The notes under the pieces: model-generated
Told to the model about the DNA's origin: nothing
What the model saw: only the letters and a program-made list of their open reading frames with translations
The model's database searches: none
Shown here: positions 61,219 to 64,000 of the stretch, piece by piece
How the letters are laid out: each line of letters starts with the position of its first letter
How positions within the stretch are numbered: the first letter of the stretch is position 1
NCBI GenBank assembly: GCA_040218795.1
Contig: JAVJQT010000005.1
Coordinates: forward strand, 434,001-498,000
DNA length: 64,000 bases
Reading direction: 5' to 3'
Source: CCMP332 sp040218795
Lineage (GTDB): Bacteria; Bacteroidota; Bacteroidia; Cytophagales; CCMP332
Translations under genes and position numbers: made by a program

Positions 61219-61698
61219 ATGGAATACTACAGTTTAGCCCGGGTCATTCATGTGATTGCCATCATCCTTTGGATTGGTGGAGTATCCATGGTGACTACTG
61301 TGTTAATCCCCGCAATCATGAAATTTAAATCTTCAGATGAACAAATCAGAACTTTTGAAAACATTGAGGGGAAATTTGCCTTTCAGGCCAAAATCACTAC
61401 TTTTTTAACTGCACTATCAGGGTTTTACATGCTTTATGTACTCGATGCCTGGGACAGATATCTGGAATTAAAATATTGGTGGATCCATGCCATGACTTTA
61501 CTATGGTTAATATTTACCCTGATTCTGTTTGTCTTTGAACCCTTATTTCTACACAAGGTCTTTAAAAAATACACTTCAAAAAATCCTGAAAAGACTTTTA
61601 AAATAATGCATCGATTGCATTGGCTTTTATTAATATTAAGTCTTATCACAGCGGCAGGAGGAATAGCGGGAAGTCATTCCTGGTTTTGGATTGAATAA
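61219..61698 (+). CDS. Four-helix membrane protein (CopD-like)
   Basis: 159 aa with four membrane helices. The first (RVIHVIAIILWIGGVSMV) carries a His and a GGxxM motif like CopD and related heme- or copper-associated membrane proteins. Further His occur in WWIHAMTLLWL and MHRLHWLLL. The family assignment is tentative; the function is unknown. It begins ten bases after GH97. Confidence 0.7.
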   Translation: MEYYSLARVIHVIAIILWIGGVSMVTTVLIPAIMKFKSSDEQIRTFENIEGKFAFQAKITTFLTALSGFYMLYVLDAWDRYLELKYWWIHAMTLLWLIFTLILFVFEPLFLHKVFKKYTSKNPEKTFKIMHRLHWLLLILSLITAAGGIAGSHSWFWIE

Positions 61699-61719
61699 GA
61701 CTTTAAAATAGAGCAGGTA

Positions 61720-61878
61720 TTAAAGTTTATACTTTATAAAATAATATTTACCGCTCAAAAAATAGAATAGAATATTCAAAATCGATAGCGATTTTCCTAT
61801 TTTAAATGCCTTGGAAGCAATAGCGGCATATACTGAAACATATTCTAAAAATATTGTTAAAAATCCCTGAAGAATCAT
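61720..61878 (-). CDS. Possible small membrane ORF (52 aa)
   Basis: Within the gap between the CopD-like and DUF2490 genes the minus strand has a 52-codon ATG frame (MILQGFLTIFLEYVSVYAA, ending KYYFIKYKL), hydrophobic and basic. It could be the C-terminus of a lost membrane protein or a chance frame. Nothing else is seen in this gap. Confidence 0.2.
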   Translation of the reverse strand: MILQGFLTIFLEYVSVYAAIASKAFKIGKSLSILNILFYFLSGKYYFIKYKL

Positions 61879-61928
61879 CGGTAACCTTTATCACATAGCA
61901 TATTTCATTTTTCTGCGATATTAGCAGC

Positions 61929-62663
61929 GTGAAATATTATAAGCTTATAGTCACAATTGTGCTGCTTATAGCTGCTTTTACTATTGCTACTGCTCAGGAT
62001 AAAGTCAATCGACAGTCTTTAATCTGGGCAAGATATTACCTGAAGCTAAAACTCAATGATAAGTATACCATTCGATATGAAATAGAGGAGCGTCTATTTT
62101 TCAAAAACCAACGTCAGCATCAATTTATGACAAGGGCTTTTGCTGATCGCTATTTGGGAAAAGGATGGAATACTGCTATTGGAATAGCCTATTTCTCTCA
62201 TTCCCGACCCTCGGATCCTACAGTTTTAGAATATAGAAATTGGTCTGAAATTCGTCCCGTTCTGGAAATTGGTAAACGACATATTCTGTCCGATAAATTT
62301 AAAATTGATCATCGTTTTTGGCAGGAGTTTCGTTTTTACGAACAAGAAAACAAATCTATTTCATATCGAAATTTGCGAACGCGCTATCGTCTTGAATTTA
62401 GATTTCAATTGAATACTCAATTGACTTTAAGACTTTTGGATGAAATCCATTTTAATCCAGAAGAAAATGATGGAAGGACTTTTTTCGATCAAAACAGAAT
62501 CGGCATTGGAGCACAATATTTTCCAAAACCCCATTTGGGCTTTGAGCTCGCTTATATCAATTGGTTTCAGCAGATTTCTAAATTACCTGAGTTTTACCAA
62601 CGTGATATTATGAGAATAACCATCTTCCTGGATATAAGAACCGGCAAAAGAGCGGTTAATTAA
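61929..62663 (+). CDS. DUF2490 family outer-membrane protein
   Basis: 244 aa with a signal peptide (IVTIVLLIAAFTIATAQ) from a GTG start. The rest alternates aromatic and polar residues as in small beta-barrels (YTIRYEIEERLFF, LRTRYRLEFRFQL) and ends in an arginine-rich strand. DUF2490 members are predicted barrel proteins without known function. Confidence 0.82.
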   Translation: MKYYKLIVTIVLLIAAFTIATAQDKVNRQSLIWARYYLKLKLNDKYTIRYEIEERLFFKNQRQHQFMTRAFADRYLGKGWNTAIGIAYFSHSRPSDPTVLEYRNWSEIRPVLEIGKRHILSDKFKIDHRFWQEFRFYEQENKSISYRNLRTRYRLEFRFQLNTQLTLRLLDEIHFNPEENDGRTFFDQNRIGIGAQYFPKPHLGFELAYINWFQQISKLPEFYQRDIMRITIFLDIRTGKRAVN

Positions 62664-62668
62664 TGCGC

Positions 62669-63457
62669 TTATAACATTCTCAAGTCGCCCAAATCTTTAA
62701 CTTCTCCTGCCCTGATGCTTATTTCCTCAACTGTCAGATCCATACCTGAATCGTTGGGAACATTGAGGTCGTAAATACCGGGATCAAGAGCCCTGAGTAA
62801 AAACTCCCCATTGACATTCGAATGTGTATTTATAGTATCAGTACCCCTTATGGCATAGATTCTGTAAATTTTAGAAGAAGGCAAAATTCTACCTTTTATT
62901 GCTCCACTTTTAGATTCCAATTTTCCTCTTATCACAGGTTTAAGTTGGTAATCGCCATTTCCAAGCCTTACAATGGATTTGTCCACGTCAAAATCAAGTA
63001 TGAGTTTGTAGGATTTATCACCATCTAAAGTTTCCTGAACGTTGATTTTTAATCCGCTTCGATTGGCTGAAGGTACAGGAAGATAAATTGCGGAATCCCC
63101 GATATACAATCGATTTCCCGATCCAAGTAAAAGTCTAATCTGACTTAGATTTCCGGAAGGCAGCTCAGTTTCGCCTAAAATCCACTCATTTCCATTGGTT
63201 AATTTGAGCAGATCATAACTTCCGGGCTTAACACCATCCATACTTTCCCAATCAGAACCCGATCCACTTAAATTGATGAGCACATCTTCTACATCAATAA
63301 TAACTGAATCAAAATCACCCGGTGCATCTACCATTGAGATTTTAATTGTTGCAGTACCCGGCACATCATTTTCTTCCTTGCATGCGTTAAAAACGAGTGC
63401 AAAAAGCGTAATTATGATAATAATTGGATTGGAAATCAGCCTAACTTTCATTTTCAT
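62669..63457 (-). CDS. DUF4382 domain lipoprotein
   Basis: 262 aa. The lipobox FNAC (Cys about residue 26) follows a hydrophobic signal (IIIIITLFALVF). DUF4382 signatures are ATIKISMVDAPGDFDSVIIDVEDVLI, GSYDLLKLTNGNEWILGETELPSGNLSQIRLLLG, and LILDFDVDKSIVRLGNGDYQLKPVIRG. A C-terminal beta-sandwich (carboxypeptidase-regulatory-like) may follow: HSNVNGEFLLRALDPGIYDL. Surface or periplasmic; function unknown. Confidence 0.88.
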   Translation of the reverse strand: MKMKVRLISNPIIIIITLFALVFNACKEENDVPGTATIKISMVDAPGDFDSVIIDVEDVLINLSGSGSDWESMDGVKPGSYDLLKLTNGNEWILGETELPSGNLSQIRLLLGSGNRLYIGDSAIYLPVPSANRSGLKINVQETLDGDKSYKLILDFDVDKSIVRLGNGDYQLKPVIRGKLESKSGAIKGRILPSSKIYRIYAIRGTDTINTHSNVNGEFLLRALDPGIYDLNVPNDSGMDLTVEEISIRAGEVKDLGDLRML

Positions 63458-63597
63458 ATAATTTGATTTGCGAACAATGAATTTTACTGACTTTCAGCGA
63501 GATATGTTTTAAAAAATTGTAAAATGGCGGAATTCCATGAACAAATACTAGCGGAATACCCCTAGAAATAGAATAAAAATGAAATTAAATTGGCTGA

Positions 63598-64000
63598 CTA
63601 ATAATTGATGTCTGAAAGAATTCCCAGAGCATAGTCGCGTTTGAGCTTAGCTTTTTGATTTTTGGAAAGCAGTTCTATCAGTTTAATTTGCGCATTGATA
63701 TAGCCCAACTCCCTTGAATTAACTAAAAAGAGCGAGCTTTCCCCGCCGCTAAACTTAGTTCTTTCCCCGCTTAATAATCCCTGATAATCCCGCACTGTTT
63801 GGCGGTATAAATTTACCTGACTATTGGTGGTAACTAACTCGTTTCTGGCCGCCTGAAATTTAAAACCCAATTCTGCCTGTTTAAGGCTATAATCAAACTG
63901 AGCTTCTTGTACTTTGACTTTGGTTTGAAGCAAGGCGCCTCTTTCTTTTCTTAATAAAACGGGCATTTCAAATTGCAAACCCCATTTGTAATTATTTGGC
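63598..64000 (-). CDS. TolC-family outer-membrane efflux protein (5' end outside window)
   Basis: C-terminal part of a TolC-like channel. The visible frame reads NNYKWGLQFEMPVLLRKERG, then long coiled helices (GALLQTKVKVQEAQFDYSLKQ, NSRELGYINAQIKLIELL). The frame continues to the window end, and the first in-window start-like codon (TTG at 63978) is internal. At least the N-terminal half is missing. Typical partners are RND-type or metal efflux pumps, none of which is visible. Confidence 0.85.
   Translation of the reverse strand, partial: PNNYKWGLQFEMPVLLRKERGALLQTKVKVQEAQFDYSLKQAELGFKFQAARNELVTTNSQVNLYRQTVRDYQGLLSGERTKFSGGESSLFLVNSRELGYINAQIKLIELLSKNQKAKLKRDYALGILSDINY

Overview
The window reads as a chromosomal segment of a Bacteroidota bacterium, most likely a marine Cytophagales-type lineage. 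By eye the DNA is AT-rich and genes are densely packed on both strands. Three exported proteins end in type IX secretion (T9SS) sorting tails with PNPxxG motifs. Shine-Dalgarno sites are hardly visible. Several promoters fit the Bacteroidota TTG-N19/21-TAnnTTTG pattern. Lineage families such as IPExxxVDY, DUF2851, DUF2490 and choice-of-anchor B are present. No rRNA, transposase, phage gene or CRISPR array was seen.

Layout. 1-2854: trans-sulfuration PLP enzyme (cut by the left edge) and RecQ. 3018-8212: a signalling operon of YfiR-like protein, TPR protein, HAMP/PP2C phosphatase, SiaB-type kinase, SiaC-type phosphoprotein and a coiled-coil membrane protein. 8209-13256 (minus): a tight operon ribBA, hypothetical, surE, rnhB, gcvT, comB behind one good promoter. 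13309-20677: cell-surface polysaccharide locus (two Wzy/WaaL-like proteins, initiating sugar transferase, GDP-fucose synthesis by Gmd and Fcl, WecG/TagA transferase, Wzz-like protein). 20680-25102: potassium channel, DnaG lacking all four zinc ligands, Mrp and NifU-like Fe-S proteins. 25161-33902: tandem exported paralogues, a double D-Ala-D-Ala-ligase-like fusion, a PASTA protein, a T9SS cargo protein and a rhodanese. 33899-37457: site-2 protease, HAD phosphatase, DinB-like protein, and a glycosyltransferase with a stop codon inside its apparent C-terminal domain. 37559-38089: a CAU tRNA, probably tRNA-Ile2, surrounded by tRNA fragments and a repeat of about 105 bp. 38244-46094: bestrophin, nucleoside phosphorylase, TrhO, NeuD-type acetyltransferase, membrane protein, DUF2851, pyruvate kinase, IPExxxVDY protein. 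46204-52920: acpP-fabF-rnc, NAD synthetase, Lgt, and a BamA/TamA-like protein. 52921-54357: a DASS transporter. 58406-64000: YdeI-like protein, GH97, membrane protein, DUF2490, DUF4382 lipoprotein and a TolC-type protein cut by the right edge.

The most notable element is 54517-58224. It looks like a short array of integron gene cassettes without an integrase in view (a CALIN). Three attC-like sites separate same-strand cargo: a toxin-antitoxin pair whose ParE-like toxin carries an in-frame TAG, a membrane nucleotidyl cyclase with a deacetylase lipoprotein, and an intact ParE-type toxin-antitoxin pair. In each proposed cassette the first seven bases are complementary to the first box of that cassette's own terminal site, which is what excision as a circle predicts. 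One cassette uses a different box sequence on both sides, so the match is not just a shared repeat.

Functional families come from motif recognition by eye. No alignment or database search was run.
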